A stretch of DNA of 54,034 nt from Stenotrophomonas sp. YIM B06876 (GCF_030711595.1 NZ_JAUJUJ010000016.1:1-54034), one strand, 5' to 3'; counted from the stretch's first letter, positions 16,927-32,777 are shown. Notes: generated by a model not told the origin, from the sequence alone. A program made the numbers and translations.

Positions 16927-17706
16927 TCAACTCTTGCCGAGCCGGGCGATCAGCGCGTGCAGGGCATTCTGGGTATCGGCGGCGAACCACGCCTCGATGA
17001 ACCGCTCCAGCTGGATGTGCTCCGGCTGCAATGCTTCATGCAGGTCGGCCCGGGCGATGGCGCGGGTCTGCAGCATCGGCTGCCGCGGCAGCTTGAGCAG
17101 GCCCTGCAGCCAGGCCACCGCGCGCGGCACCACCTGCGGGCCGTCGGCCAGTTCATCGACCAGGCCGATTTCCAGCGCCCGCTCGGCGGCCACCAGCTGT
17201 CCGCCAACCAGCAATTGCTCCGCGCGATGCGGACCGACCACGCGGCGCATCAGCCGCTGGATGCCTTCCGGCGCCACCAGCCCGACCTGGGTTTCGTTCA
17301 GGCCAATGGAAAACGGCCGCGCCGGATCGGCGCTGCGCGCCATCACCCGGTGATCGCAGCACAGCGCCAGTACGCAGCCGCCGGCCGGAGCGTGGCCGGT
17401 CACGGCCGCCACTACCGGGACCCGGCTCTCGGCCAGGGTGCGCGCGGCACCGAAGAACGCCTGCCAGCTGTCCAGCAGCTGGTCGCGGTCCGCGCCGTGG
17501 GAGAGCAGGTGCGGCACATCCATGCCGGCGGAAAAAATCCGTTCACTGCCCGACAGCACCAGCCCCTGCACGTCTTCGCCCAGGGCGTCATTCACGGCGC
17601 TGATCAGGGCGCGGCACAGCGCGGTATCCAGTGCGTTGACCGGCGGGCGCGCCAGCCGCAGTTCGCGGATGGGGCCGTGGTTGATCACTTCGATAAGCGT
17701 CGTCAT
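16927..17706 (-). CDS. Enoyl-CoA hydratase/isomerase family protein (crotonase fold)
   Basis: This 259-residue protein starts MTTLIEVINHGPIRELRLAR and PPVNALDTALCRALISAV. The CoA-binding loop SGSERIFSAGMDVPHLLSHG and the oxyanion region TGHAPAGGCVLALCCDHRVM with LNETQVGLVAPEGIQRLM are typical. In hydratases two Glu residues act; here the second position reads NETQVGL and the first is Ala/Gly-rich, so the exact reaction cannot be decided. It may act in beta-oxidation or isomerise enoyl-CoA. It lies 64 bases upstream of tesB on the same strand. Confidence 0.87.
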   Translation of the reverse strand: MTTLIEVINHGPIRELRLARPPVNALDTALCRALISAVNDALGEDVQGLVLSGSERIFSAGMDVPHLLSHGADRDQLLDSWQAFFGAARTLAESRVPVVAAVTGHAPAGGCVLALCCDHRVMARSADPARPFSIGLNETQVGLVAPEGIQRLMRRVVGPHRAEQLLVGGQLVAAERALEIGLVDELADGPQVVPRAVAWLQGLLKLPRQPMLQTRAIARADLHEALQPEHIQLERFIEAWFAADTQNALHALIARLGKS

Positions 17707-17742
17707 GCTGCGATCTCTTGCCTGCAGGGAGTAGTGAGCTCG

Positions 17743-18192
17743 ATGATAACCAAACCATTCATGTGCGTACTGTTGTCCCTGACGGCGCTGGCGGCGGCGC
17801 CTGTACATGCGGCCGGCGCACAGTGCGTGCAGCTGCGCGAGGGCTGGATCCGGCTGCCGCCGGGTGCCGCGGCGATGCCGATGGCGGCCGGGTTCGGCCA
17901 GATCCACAACGGCTGCGATCAGGCGGTGGCGGTGGTGTCCGCACGCAGTCCGGCGTTCAAGGAGGTCTCGCTGCATGAAACCACGCAGGTGCAAGGAGTC
18001 AGCCGCATGCGCGAAGTCGGGCGCCTGCCGGTGGCCGCCGGCCAGGCCGCCGAGCTCAAGCCGGGCGGGCTGCATCTGATGCTGATGGGGGGCGGGGCGC
18101 TGCAGGAAGGCCAGCGCGTGGCGCTGCTGTTGACCCTGGCCGATGGCCGCGAAGTGCCCGGTGAACTGGTGGTGCGCAAGCCGGGTGGCTGA
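17743..18192 (+). CDS. PCu(A)C family periplasmic copper chaperone
   Basis: This 149-residue protein has a signal peptide (MITKPFMCVLLSLTALAAAP, cleavage near VHAAG) and the PCu(A)C (DUF461) fold: REGWIRLPPGAAAMPMAAGF, then the metal motif of HETTQVQGVSRMREV and LKPGGLHLMLMGG, which supplies the spaced His and Met residues. Such proteins deliver Cu(I) to the CuA site of cytochrome c oxidases. No Sco gene is next to it, and the oxidase in this window is the quinol type without CuA, so its client lies elsewhere. It starts only 36 bases from the divergent crotonase. Confidence 0.9.
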   Translation: MITKPFMCVLLSLTALAAAPVHAAGAQCVQLREGWIRLPPGAAAMPMAAGFGQIHNGCDQAVAVVSARSPAFKEVSLHETTQVQGVSRMREVGRLPVAAGQAAELKPGGLHLMLMGGGALQEGQRVALLLTLADGREVPGELVVRKPGG

Positions 18193-18363
18193 AACGGCGG
18201 CCGCGATTCGCGGTCCGCACCACCCGGGTCGCCCTTGCCGCTGTTGGTATCGCCAGCAGCGGCGCCGGTGGCCTCGGGTCACGCCGCCGGGAGGGTGCTG
18301 CCCCCGGCGTTTCGGGCCCGGTCCAGAACGCTGGCGTGGCGGCCCCCGGCAGTGGCGCGCGGA

Positions 18364-18767
18364 TCAGCGCGACGCGTTGCGGATCGCATCGGGCAGCGGC
18401 GCGCTCTTGCCGGTCTGCGTATCCATCCACACCACGACCACGTTGCCGTCCGAATACACGAGGCCGGCGTCTTTCTGGTCGATGATGCGATGGCCGATGG
18501 TGACGCTGCTGTTGCCCAGCCGTTCGACGAACAGTTCCACCACGATGTCGTTGGGCCACACCAGCGGCAGCCGGTAGTTGACGTTGGTGGCGGCCACCAC
18601 CGGGGCGATGCGGTCGGTCATCGATACGCCGTCCACGCCCAGCATCCAGCGCACCCGCGCTTCTTCCAGGTAGGAGATGTATTTGGCGTTGTTGACGTGG
18701 CCCATGGAGTCCATGTCGCGCCAGCGCACGCTGATGGGAATGCGGGCCAGTTGCTTGTGCTCGTTGC

Positions 18768-18771
<4 letters not shown>
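18364..18771 (-). CDS. Hotdog acyl-CoA thioesterase (YbgC/4HBT-like)
   Basis: This 135-residue protein has the 4-hydroxybenzoyl-CoA thioesterase signature: [20 protein letters not shown] with catalytic Asp, then [10 protein letters not shown], and the strands [20 protein letters not shown] and VTIGHRIID. It should hydrolyse short or medium acyl-CoA, with an unknown natural substrate. Its ATG overlaps the stop of uvrA (ATGA at 18768-18771). Since uvrA is upstream on the same strand, translation of the two is coupled, although their functions look unrelated. Confidence 0.88.
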
Positions 18772-21731
<2,960 letters not shown>

Positions 21732-21926
21732 GTGGGATCCAGTTTGGATCGCTCCGGCTGGGCCGGGAGCGGAGTGTGGGCGTGAGGTGGCGGCAATCGA
21801 TCAGCCTAGCGAGCTTGCGATTTTGGGGCAATTGCCGCAATTGCCAGCCCGCCGCCGCGCCCGGCGCCCGGGGACGGATGATGGGGGCGGCTGCCTGGCC
21901 GGGTTGTGGGCTTGGAAGCTGGCGAC

Positions 21927-21956
21927 TTGACCCCGGCCGGCAGTGACCACTAAAAT
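21927..21956 (+). promoter_or_regulatory. Promoter of rplU-rpmA
   Basis: A -35 TTGACC (21927-21932), an 18-base spacer and a -10 TAAAAT (21951-21956) lie 65 bases before the rplU start. Confidence 0.7.
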
Positions 21957-22020
21957 CCCGCTTCTGTCCGCCCTCGATGGCGAGGCAGGCGACCACAATA
22001 ACTACAGAGGAAGTCTGGTC

Positions 22021-22338
22021 ATGTATGCAGTTCTGGTAACTGGCGGTAAGCAGTACCGCGTGGCGCAGGGCGAAACGCTCCGCGTCGAAAAGCTCGAAGT
22101 CGAAGCCGGCGACGAGATCAAGTTCGACAATATCCTGATGCTGGGTGACAGCGACGGTATCATCCTGGGTGACGCGCTCAAGGGCGCCACCGTGACCGCG
22201 AAGGTGGTGGCCAATGGCCGCGCCGACAAGATCCGGATCATCAAGTTCCGTCGCCGCAAGCACCACATGAAGCGTCAGGGTCACCGTCAGTACTACACCG
22301 AAATCGAGATCACCGGCATTGCCGGTGGCAGCAAGTAA
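22021..22338 (+). CDS. rplU: 50S ribosomal protein L21
   Basis: This 105-residue protein starts [20 protein letters not shown] and ends in [15 protein letters not shown], with the conserved basic region [20 protein letters not shown]. It binds 23S rRNA. The ATG at 22021 follows AGAGGAAG. It forms an operon with rpmA, 12 bases downstream, in the usual bacterial order. Confidence 0.97.
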   Translation: MYAVLVTGGKQYRVAQGETLRVEKLEVEAGDEIKFDNILMLGDSDGIILGDALKGATVTAKVVANGRADKIRIIKFRRRKHHMKRQGHRQYYTEIEITGIAGGSK

Positions 22339-22350
22339 GGAGAAGCAGTC

Positions 22351-22611
22351 ATGGCACATAAGAAGGGCGTAGGCTCATCGCGCAACGGTCGCGACTCCAA
22401 CCCGAAATACCTCGGCGTGAAGATCTACGGTGGCCAGGCCATCGGCGCCGGCAACATCATCGTGCGTCAGCGCGGCACCCAGTTCCATCCGGGTTCGGGC
22501 GTTGGCCTGGGCCGTGACCACACCCTGTTCGCGCTGGTCGATGGCAAGGTGGAGTTCTCGGTCAAGGGTGCGAAGAAGCGTCGTACCGTCAGCGTGGTTG
22601 CGGCTGTCTGA
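22351..22611 (+). CDS. rpmA: 50S ribosomal protein L27
   Basis: This 86-residue protein starts [20 protein letters not shown], with [20 protein letters not shown] and [13 protein letters not shown]. The N-terminal tail reaches the peptidyl-transferase centre. It has no N-terminal prepeptide. It follows rplU after a GGAGAAG ribosome-binding site and is followed by a terminator. Confidence 0.97.
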   Translation: MAHKKGVGSSRNGRDSNPKYLGVKIYGGQAIGAGNIIVRQRGTQFHPGSGVGLGRDHTLFALVDGKVEFSVKGAKKRRTVSVVAAV

Positions 22612-22654
22612 TTCGGCTCGCAAGGGCGTCCGCATCCTGATGCGGGGCTGCTGA

Positions 22655-23866
<1,212 letters not shown>

Positions 23867-23887
23867 TCGACAGCATCATCGGGCAAC

Positions 23888-23916
23888 AAAAAACCCGGCC
23901 GAGGCCGGGTTTTCTT
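23888..23916. terminator. Terminator between obgE and rpsT
   Basis: Stem AAACCCGGCC / GGCCGGGTTT with a GA loop. There are A residues before it and T residues after it, so it can stop transcription from both convergent genes. Confidence 0.9.
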
Positions 23917-23957
23917 GTGCTGCCGGAAGCCTGGCTTCTGGCAGTCCTTGCGCCGGA

Positions 23958-24227
23958 TCAGGCGGCCTTGAGGGCCTTGATGCGGGCGGTCAGGCGGCTC
24001 TTGTGACGAGCGGCCTTGTTCTTGTGGATCAGACCACGCGAACTGAAACGGTCGAGGATCGGCTGGGCGACGGCAAAGGCTGCCTCGGCGCCGGCGGCAT
24101 CATTGGCGTCCAGCGCCTTGATTACCTTCTTGACAGCGGTGCGCAGCATCGAACGCTGAGCCGTATTGCGCGCATTGCGCACAACGGTCTGCTTGGCGCG
24201 CTTCTTGGCGGACTTGATATTGGCCAC
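23958..24227 (-). CDS. rpsT: 30S ribosomal protein S20
   Basis: This 89-residue basic protein starts [20 protein letters not shown] and has [20 protein letters not shown] near its end, typical of S20, which binds 16S rRNA early in assembly. It is divergent from murJ, the conserved gammaproteobacterial arrangement. Confidence 0.97.
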   Translation of the reverse strand: MANIKSAKKRAKQTVVRNARNTAQRSMLRTAVKKVIKALDANDAAGAEAAFAVAQPILDRFSSRGLIHKNKAARHKSRLTARIKALKAA

Positions 24228-24275
24228 GGTGGTGGTTTCCTGAAAAATCGGTGTAATGGGAACAGCAAGCGCGAA

Positions 24276-24304
24276 AGTATGATGGTTCGAAAAATTTACG
24301 TCAA
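24276..24304 (-). promoter_or_regulatory. Promoter of rpsT
   Basis: On the minus strand a -35 TTGACG (24304-24299) and a -10 CATACT (24281-24276) are separated by 17 bases, about 50 bases upstream of the rpsT start. Confidence 0.75.
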
Positions 24305-24328
24305 GTCAATTGTCAAGAGGGAGCAGGA

Positions 24329-25936
24329 GTGAGTTCGCCAAGGATGTTGAGGGGGCTGCTGTCATTCAGCAGCATGACGATGATTTCACGGGTACTGGGA
24401 CTGGTGCGGGATCAGGCCATTACCATCACCTTTGGCGCCAATGCCACCACGGATGCGTTCTGGGTAGCATTCCGGGTACCCAACTTCCTGCGCCGGCTGT
24501 TCGCCGAAGGTTCGTTCGCCACTGCGTTCGTGCCGGTGTTTACCGAGGTGAAGGAAACCCGCCCGCACGCCGATCTGCGCGAACTGATGTCGCGCGTATC
24601 CGGGACGCTGGGCGGAGTTTTGCTGGTGCTGACCGCGCTGGGAATGATCTTCACTCCCCAGATCGCCTGGCTGTTCGCCGACGCCGATGCCGGTGACCCG
24701 GCCAAGTACGGGCTGCTGGTGGATCTGTTGCGGCTGACCTTCCCGTTCCTGCTGTTCGTATCGCTGACCGCACTGGCAGGCGGTGCGCTGAACAGTTTCC
24801 AGAAATTCGCGATGCCGGCGCTGACGCCGGTGATCCTGAACCTGTGCATGATTGCCGGCGCACTGTGGCTGGCTCCGCATCTGCAGGTGCCGATCCTGGC
24901 GCTGGGTTGGGCGGTATTGGCGGCAGGTGTGTTGCAGCTGTTGTTCCAGCTGCCGTCGCTCAGGGGCATCAACCTGCTGACCCTGCCGCGCTGGGGGTGG
25001 ACCCATCCGGACGTTCGCCGGGTCCTCACGCTGATGGTGCCGACCCTGTTCGGCTCCTCGGTGGCGCAGATCAACCTGATGCTGGATACCGTGATCGCCG
25101 CCAAGCTCATTGACGGCTCGCAGTCCTGGTTGTCGCTGGCCGACCGCTTCCTCGAGTTGCCGCTGGGTGTGTTCGGTGTGGCGCTGGGTACGGTGATACT
25201 GCCGGCGCTGGCCCGTCATCACGTGAAGACTGATGGAGAGGGCTTCTCCAACGCGCTGGACTGGGGGTTGCGGATGACCTTGCTCATCGCGGTCCCGGCG
25301 ATGCTTGGCCTGTTGCTGTTGGCACAGCCGTTGATCGCCACGTTGTTCCAGTACCGCGAATTCACCGCGTTCGACACACGGATGACGGCATTTTCGGTCT
25401 ATGGCCTGAGCTTCGGGTTGCCCGCTTTCGCGCTGCTCAAGGTGGTGCTGCCAGCGTTCTATTCGCGCCAGGACACCAAAACGCCGGTACGGGCAGGCGT
25501 GGCCGCATTGGTGGCCAATATGGTGTTCAACTTCGTCCTGTTGGCCGTGCTGTACCAGGTGATGGTGCCTGATGCCCTGAAAGCGGAGGGGGTGATGGTG
25601 GCGCTGGCCAAACAGCCTGGCCTGCATCTGGCGTTGGGCATTGCCAGTGCCCTGTCCAGTTACCTGAACCTGATACTGCTGTGGTACTGGCTGGGCAGGA
25701 CCGGGGTCTACCGGCGGCGTCCGGGCTGGGGAAGCTATGTGCTGCGCTTGGCGCTTTCCTGTGCGGCGATGGTCGCGGTGCTGCTGGCGATGCTGCAGTG
25801 GCTGCCCAGCTTCGACGGCCTGGACAAGTGGCAGCGGATTGGCAGCCTGGCACTCCTGGTGGGCGGGGGGGGGCTGGCCTACCTGCTGGCCATGGCGGCC
25901 ATGGGCTTCCGTCTGCGTGAGCTGCGCGGGCATTGA
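24329..25936 (+). CDS. murJ: Lipid II flippase MurJ
   Basis: This 535-residue polytopic protein flips lipid II across the inner membrane for peptidoglycan synthesis. MOP-superfamily features are SSMTMISRVLGLVRDQAITI, FGANATTDAFWVAFRVPNFL, RRLFAEGSFATAFVPVF, and about 14 hydrophobic helices. The GTG start at 24329 has GAGGGAG in front of it; the next ATG, five codons on (MLRGLLSFSS), is an equally plausible start. Its position before ribF-ileS-lspA-ispH follows the conserved order. Confidence 0.95.
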   Translation: MSSPRMLRGLLSFSSMTMISRVLGLVRDQAITITFGANATTDAFWVAFRVPNFLRRLFAEGSFATAFVPVFTEVKETRPHADLRELMSRVSGTLGGVLLVLTALGMIFTPQIAWLFADADAGDPAKYGLLVDLLRLTFPFLLFVSLTALAGGALNSFQKFAMPALTPVILNLCMIAGALWLAPHLQVPILALGWAVLAAGVLQLLFQLPSLRGINLLTLPRWGWTHPDVRRVLTLMVPTLFGSSVAQINLMLDTVIAAKLIDGSQSWLSLADRFLELPLGVFGVALGTVILPALARHHVKTDGEGFSNALDWGLRMTLLIAVPAMLGLLLLAQPLIATLFQYREFTAFDTRMTAFSVYGLSFGLPAFALLKVVLPAFYSRQDTKTPVRAGVAALVANMVFNFVLLAVLYQVMVPDALKAEGVMVALAKQPGLHLALGIASALSSYLNLILLWYWLGRTGVYRRRPGWGSYVLRLALSCAAMVAVLLAMLQWLPSFDGLDKWQRIGSLALLVGGGGLAYLLAMAAMGFRLRELRGH

Positions 25937-26017
25937 GGCGATGGGGCCGGTCGCGCCGCTATACTTGCTCGCTACATATCGCAATGAGCCGGCCTCCGCG
26001 GGCCGGATCGGGGTTGA

Positions 26018-26961
26018 ATGAGCAGGCTGTTTAGGGACGTCGACGGCGGGGAGTTGTTCCCGCAGGGAAGCGTGGTCTGCATCGGCGCCTTCGATGGCCT
26101 GCATCTGGGTCACCGGGCACTGGTGCGCCACGCGGTTGGGCGCGCGCGTGTTCTGGGTGTGCCCGCGGTGGCGTTGGCGTTCGAGCCGCTGCCGCGCGAA
26201 TTCTTCGCCAGGGACAATCCGCCGCCGCGGCTGATGCTGGCCCGCGACAAGGTCGCTGCGCTGCGTGAACTGGGTATCGACGGGGTTGGCCTGCTGCGTT
26301 TCGACGCCAGGATGGCGGCAATGACCGCCGAGGATTTCGTCCGCGACATGCTGGTGCGCCGGCTGGGCGTGCGCGAGGTGTGGATCGGTCCCAGGTTCCA
26401 TTTCGGCAATCGCCGCCACGGCAACCTGGCGTTGTTGCAGGCCATGGGGGGCGAGCTGGGTTTTGCCGCGGGCGAGATCGCGCCGGTGGATTTGCGCGGC
26501 GAGCGCATTTCCAGTACCCGGATCCGTGGGTTGCTGGTGTCCGGGGAGTTCGTGCATGCCGCCGAACTGCTGGGCTGCCCGTATTCGATCGGTGGGCGGG
26601 TGGTGCGCGGACGCCAGCTCGGCCGCACGCTGGGCTTCCCCACGGCCAACTTGCGTTTCCCGAAAACACCCGCACTTTCAGGTATCTATGCCACCTGGGT
26701 GCATGGTGTATTCGAGCAGCCCTGGCCGTCGGTATCCAGCTTCGGCACCCGGCCCACGGTAGAGGGGGTGGAGCCCTTGCTGGAAGCGCACCTGTTCGAC
26801 TATCAGGGCGATCTGTACGGTCGCCATATCGAAGTGGAATTTGTCGCCAAGCTGCGCGATGAAGAAAAGTTCAACGATCTGCCGGCATTGACCGCGCAGA
26901 TGCACCGCGACGCCGAGCAGGCGCGTCGCATCCTTTCCGAACACAGATTGCGAGCCACCGC

Positions 26962-26965
<4 letters not shown>
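26018..26965 (+). CDS. ribF: Bifunctional riboflavin kinase/FMN adenylyltransferase
   Basis: This 315-residue enzyme makes FMN and FAD. The N-terminal nucleotidyltransferase has [20 protein letters not shown] (GxFDGxHxGH), [10 protein letters not shown] and the [15 protein letters not shown] region. The C-terminal flavokinase has [26 protein letters not shown] and [15 protein letters not shown]. Its stop overlaps the GTG start of ileS (GTGA). Confidence 0.96.
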
Positions 26966-29792
<2,827 letters not shown>

Positions 29793-29793
<1 letters not shown>

Positions 29794-30299
29794 TGGGGGC
29801 CGTCGGCGTGCGTCCCAATGCGCTGGTCTGGTTGCTGGTCTCGGCGCTGGTCATCGGCCTGGACCAGTGGAGCAAGGCCTGGGTGCTGTCCAGCCTGCCC
29901 GAGTACCAGCCGGTGGTGGTGGTCGAAGGCTTCTGGAACTGGTTCCGCACCTACAACACCGGGGCGGCGTTCAGTTTCCTCAGTGATGCCGGCGGCTGGC
30001 AGTTGTGGTTCTTCACCGCGCTGGCGCTGGCCATCAGTGGCCTGATGGGGTTCTGGCTGTCGCGCACCGCCCGCAACGAGTGGCGCAGCGCGTTGCCGTA
30101 CGCGCTGGTGATCGGCGGTGCGATCGGCAATGTCATCGACCGCCAGGTGCATGGGCACGTGGTCGACTTCATCCAGTGGCACATCGGCGACCACTATTGG
30201 CCGTCGTTCAATATCGCCGATTCAGCCATCGTCGCCGGTGCCATCGGCATCGCCCTGTTCGGACTGCTCGACGGCAGGGCCGGGAAAAAAGCGGGATAA
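29793..30299 (+). CDS. lspA: Lipoprotein signal peptidase
   Basis: This 168-residue inner-membrane aspartic peptidase removes signal peptides from diacylglyceryl-prolipoproteins. It has four membrane helices and the motifs [44 protein letters not shown] and [12 protein letters not shown]. The Asp residues of NVIDR and IADS form the catalytic dyad. The ATG overlaps the ileS stop by one base. fkpB, which often follows lspA in gammaproteobacteria, is not here; ispH comes next. Confidence 0.96.
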
Positions 30300-30353
30300 T
30301 CCGTGTATTCAATCCAGTTGGAACCGGCCGTCGCCGGCCGGAGTCTGTAAACG

Positions 30354-31304
30354 ATGGATGTGCTGCTCGCCAATCCCCGCGGTTTCTGTGCCGGGGTCGA
30401 TCGTGCGATCGAAATCGTCAAGCGTGCGCTTGAAACCCTGGGCGCGCCGATCTATGTGCGCCATGAAGTGGTGCACAACCGTTTCGTGGTCGACGACCTC
30501 AAGGCGCGCGGTGCGATCTTTGTCGAAGAGCTGGACGAGGTGCCGGACGGCAATACCGTCATCTTCAGCGCCCACGGGGTATCGCAGGCGGTGCGCGCGG
30601 AGGCCGAGCGTCGCGGCCTGAAGGTGTTTGACGCCACCTGTCCGCTGGTGACCAAGGTGCATCTGGAAGTGGCCCGCCACTGCCGCGCCGGGCGTGACGT
30701 GGTGCTGATCGGCCATGCCGGCCACCCCGAGGTCGAGGGCACGATGGGGCAGTGGAGCCGCGAAGGCGGCCATGGCCAGATCTATCTGGTGGAAAGCGTG
30801 GAGGATGTGGCGGCGTTGCACGTGTCGCAGCCGGAGAACTTCGCCTACACCACCCAGACCACCTTGTCGGTGGATGACACCCGTGCGGTGATCGAGGCCC
30901 TGCGCCGGCATTTTCCGGCGATCCAGGGGCCGAAGAACGACGACATCTGCTATGCCACGCAGAACCGCCAGGACGCGGTGCGCGAGTTGGCCAAACAGTG
31001 CGACCTGGTGCTGGTGGTGGGTTCGCCCAACAGCTCCAATTCCAACCGGCTCAGTGAACTGGCGATCCGTGATGGCGTGGAGTCGTACCTGATCGATGGC
31101 GCCCATGAAATCGATCCGCAATGGGTGGCCGGCAAGCGCCGTGTCGGCCTGACCGCCGGTGCTTCGGCGCCGCAGGTGCTGGTCGATGGGGTGATTGAAC
31201 GCCTGCGCGAACTCGGCGCCGGCAACGTCGCCGAGCTCGATGGTGAACGCGAGTCGATGGTGTTTGCACTGCCCAAGGAGCTGCGCCTGCGCCTGGTCGA
31301 TTGA
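30354..31304 (+). CDS. ispH: 4-hydroxy-3-methylbut-2-enyl diphosphate reductase
   Basis: This 316-residue iron-sulphur enzyme makes IPP and DMAPP in the last MEP pathway step. It starts [20 protein letters not shown] with Cys12. The other cluster cysteines are in [13 protein letters not shown] and [44 protein letters not shown] and [11 protein letters not shown] complete the family pattern. It is 54 bases after lspA. Its stop codon lies inside the -35 element of the tRNA-Thr promoter. Confidence 0.97.
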   Translation: MDVLLANPRGFCAGVDRAIEIVKRALETLGAPIYVRHEVVHNRFVVDDLKARGAIFVEELDEVPDGNTVIFSAHGVSQAVRAEAERRGLKVFDATCPLVTKVHLEVARHCRAGRDVVLIGHAGHPEVEGTMGQWSREGGHGQIYLVESVEDVAALHVSQPENFAYTTQTTLSVDDTRAVIEALRRHFPAIQGPKNDDICYATQNRQDAVRELAKQCDLVLVVGSPNSSNSNRLSELAIRDGVESYLIDGAHEIDPQWVAGKRRVGLTAGASAPQVLVDGVIERLRELGAGNVAELDGERESMVFALPKELRLRLVD

Positions 31305-31329
31305 CCGCAGCCGCTGCAGCCCATAGAAT
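31301..31329 (+). promoter_or_regulatory. Promoter of tRNA-Thr
   Basis: TTGACC (31301-31306), a 17-base spacer and TAGAAT (31324-31329) lie 10 bases before the tRNA 5' end. The -35 overlaps the ispH stop codon (31302-31304). Confidence 0.8.
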
Positions 31330-31339
31330 TCGCGGCCAC

Positions 31340-31415
31340 GCCGGAATAGCTCAGTTGGTAGAGCGGCGCATTCGTAATGCGTAGGTCGTAGGTTCGATTC
31401 CTATTTCCGGCACCA
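31340..31415 (+). tRNA. tRNA-Thr (anticodon CGT)
   Basis: The 76 bases fold as a complete cloverleaf: acceptor GCCGGAA / TTCCGGC, D arm GCTCAGTTGGTAGAGC, anticodon arm GCGCA-TTCGTAA-TGCGT with anticodon CGT, T arm GTAGG-TTCGATT-CCTAT, and an encoded ACCA end. CGT reads ACG (Thr). G-U wobbles close the anticodon and T stems. Confidence 0.97.
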
Positions 31416-31422
31416 GTACAAA

Positions 31423-31462
31423 CAGAAGGGTCGACCGGTTGCGGTTGGCCCTTCTGCGTTTT
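31423..31462 (+). terminator. Terminator after tRNA-Thr
   Basis: CAGAAGGG (31423-31430) pairs with CCCTTCTG (31449-31456) around a partly paired inner region, followed by CGTTTTC. Confidence 0.75.
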
Positions 31463-31493
31463 CAGCCGCGCGCAGACGGCGCGATTGCCCGGG

Positions 31494-31510
31494 TGCGACA
31501 ACGTGTCGCA
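31494..31510. promoter_or_regulatory. Palindrome with a GCGNC-N5-GNCGC pattern upstream of cyoA
   Basis: The sequence TGCGACAACGTGTCGCA has perfect 7-base arms around ACG. It matches the GCGNC...GNCGC half-site pattern known for PrrA/RegA/RoxR redox response regulators, which control terminal oxidase genes. It is about 200 bases upstream of cyoA and about 70 bases before a weak -10 at 31577. Binding is inferred, not shown. Confidence 0.5.
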
Positions 31511-31553
31511 GCAGGAAGTGCGGCTTTACTGCGTTAAATCATTGTCAATGGCT

Positions 31554-31582
31554 TTCTAAAGCATTGCGTGAAGGCCTAAAAT
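31554..31582 (+). promoter_or_regulatory. Possible promoter of cyoABCD
   Basis: A weak -35 TTCTAA, a 17-base spacer and a -10 TAAAAT (31577-31582) lie about 125 bases upstream of cyoA. The -35 is poor, so this is tentative. Confidence 0.35.
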
Positions 31583-31656
31583 TACGGGGCTGACCTGGTA
31601 GCTCCCTGCAGCCTATCTCCCGGCGGGCAATCCTCCGGCGAGCGGCGTCCGTTAAT

Positions 31657-31682
31657 CCGGACCGGGGGCTATGAAGGTCCGG
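31657..31682 (+). other. Inverted repeat in the cyoA leader
   Basis: CCGGACC and GGTCCGG are perfect 7-base arms around a 12-base loop, ending 25 bases before the cyoA start. It would form a hairpin in the mRNA leader. No T run follows, so it is not a usual terminator. Confidence 0.5.
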
Positions 31683-31707
31683 CTCTCCCTCGCAATTGGA
31701 TCGACCG

Positions 31708-32775
31708 ATGATTCCGTTGAAATCTCTTGGACGCATGCTGCGTCCGGGGCTGCTGCTTGCACTGTCCGCGCTCCTGGCGGGCTGCAACTCGGCCATTCTT
31801 GACCCCAAGGGCCAGATTGGCCATGACGAAAAAACGCTGCTGATCACCGCCACCGTGCTGATGCTGCTGGTGGTGGTGCCGGTGATCGTGATGACCCTGG
31901 TGTTTGCGTGGAAATACCGCGCCTCCAACACCAAGGCCCGTTACGAACCCAAGTGGGCGCACTCCACCGCCATCGAAGTGGTGGTGTGGTCGATCCCGTG
32001 CATGATCGTGCTGGTGCTGGCGGTGCTGACCTGGCGTTCGTCGCACGCGCTGGATCCGTACAGGCCGCTGGAGTCGGACAACAAGCCGGTCACTGTCGAG
32101 GTGATCTCGCTCGACTGGAAGTGGCTGTTCATCTATCCGGAAGAGAACGTGGCCGTGGTCAACGAGCTCGTGTTCCCGGTGGACACCCCGCTCAACCTCA
32201 AGCTCACCTCTGAAACGGTGATGAACGCGTTCTTCATCCCGCAGCTGGGCAGCATGATCTACTCGATGGCGGCGATGGAGACCAAGTTGCACCTGATCGC
32301 CGACGAGATCGGCGTGTTCGAGGGCATGTCCTCGCACTACAGCGGTGCCGGCTTCAACAAGATGCATTTCAGTGCCCATTCGGTGTCCGAAGCGGACTAC
32401 CAGCTGTGGCTGGCCAAGGTGCGTGGCGACGCCAACGTGCTGGACAAGGCCGCATTTGCCGAGTTGGGCGCGCAGAAGAACCATGATTGGTATCCGGTGA
32501 CCTACTACAGCAGCACCGAGACCGGCCTGTTCGACTGGGTGATGGCCAAGCACATGGGCGACAACCATCACTACGGCATGAAGCATGACCCCAAGGCGAT
32601 GTCGCACGACGGCGCCGGTCACGAAGGTCACGACACTGCGGCCACTGCCGCAGGTCATGACGCGCATGACGCCGCTGCAGCGGTGGATTCCGCGACCGAT
32701 GCCGGCGAGCACGCCGAACACACCGCAGACGAGCACGCCACCGCCCATCCGGGCCACGGCGTCTCGGGAGAATGA
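31708..32775 (+). CDS. cyoA: Cytochrome bo3 ubiquinol oxidase subunit II (CyoA)
   Basis: This 355-residue subunit starts [20 protein letters not shown] and LLAGCN is a lipobox with the acylated Cys near residue 26. Two membrane helices follow, then the cupredoxin-like domain ([40 protein letters not shown]). The CuA ligands of cytochrome c oxidases are absent, which marks a quinol oxidase. The last 70 residues are rich in His, Asp and Ala (about 14 His). A TTG four codons upstream is a less likely start. The stop overlaps an ATG of the cyoB frame, but cyoB probably starts at the next ATG. Confidence 0.95.
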   Translation: MIPLKSLGRMLRPGLLLALSALLAGCNSAILDPKGQIGHDEKTLLITATVLMLLVVVPVIVMTLVFAWKYRASNTKARYEPKWAHSTAIEVVVWSIPCMIVLVLAVLTWRSSHALDPYRPLESDNKPVTVEVISLDWKWLFIYPEENVAVVNELVFPVDTPLNLKLTSETVMNAFFIPQLGSMIYSMAAMETKLHLIADEIGVFEGMSSHYSGAGFNKMHFSAHSVSEADYQLWLAKVRGDANVLDKAAFAELGAQKNHDWYPVTYYSSTETGLFDWVMAKHMGDNHHYGMKHDPKAMSHDGAGHEGHDTAATAAGHDAHDAAAAVDSATDAGEHAEHTADEHATAHPGHGVSGE

Positions 32776-32777
32776 CA

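Noticed and set aside
24386..26557. Long minus-strand open frame opposite murJ and ribF
   Set aside because: Composition (Gln/His/Arg-rich) is that of an antisense shadow; murJ and ribF explain the DNA.
30300..30353. Missing fkpB between lspA and ispH
   Set aside because: The gap is only 54 bases and no remnant is seen. I take absence of fkpB here as probably normal for the group, so it is not listed as a finding.
31340..31415. tRNA-Thr as an integration site for a mobile element
   Set aside because: No integrase, no direct repeat of the tRNA 3' end and no foreign-looking DNA follow; the next genes are cyoABCD.
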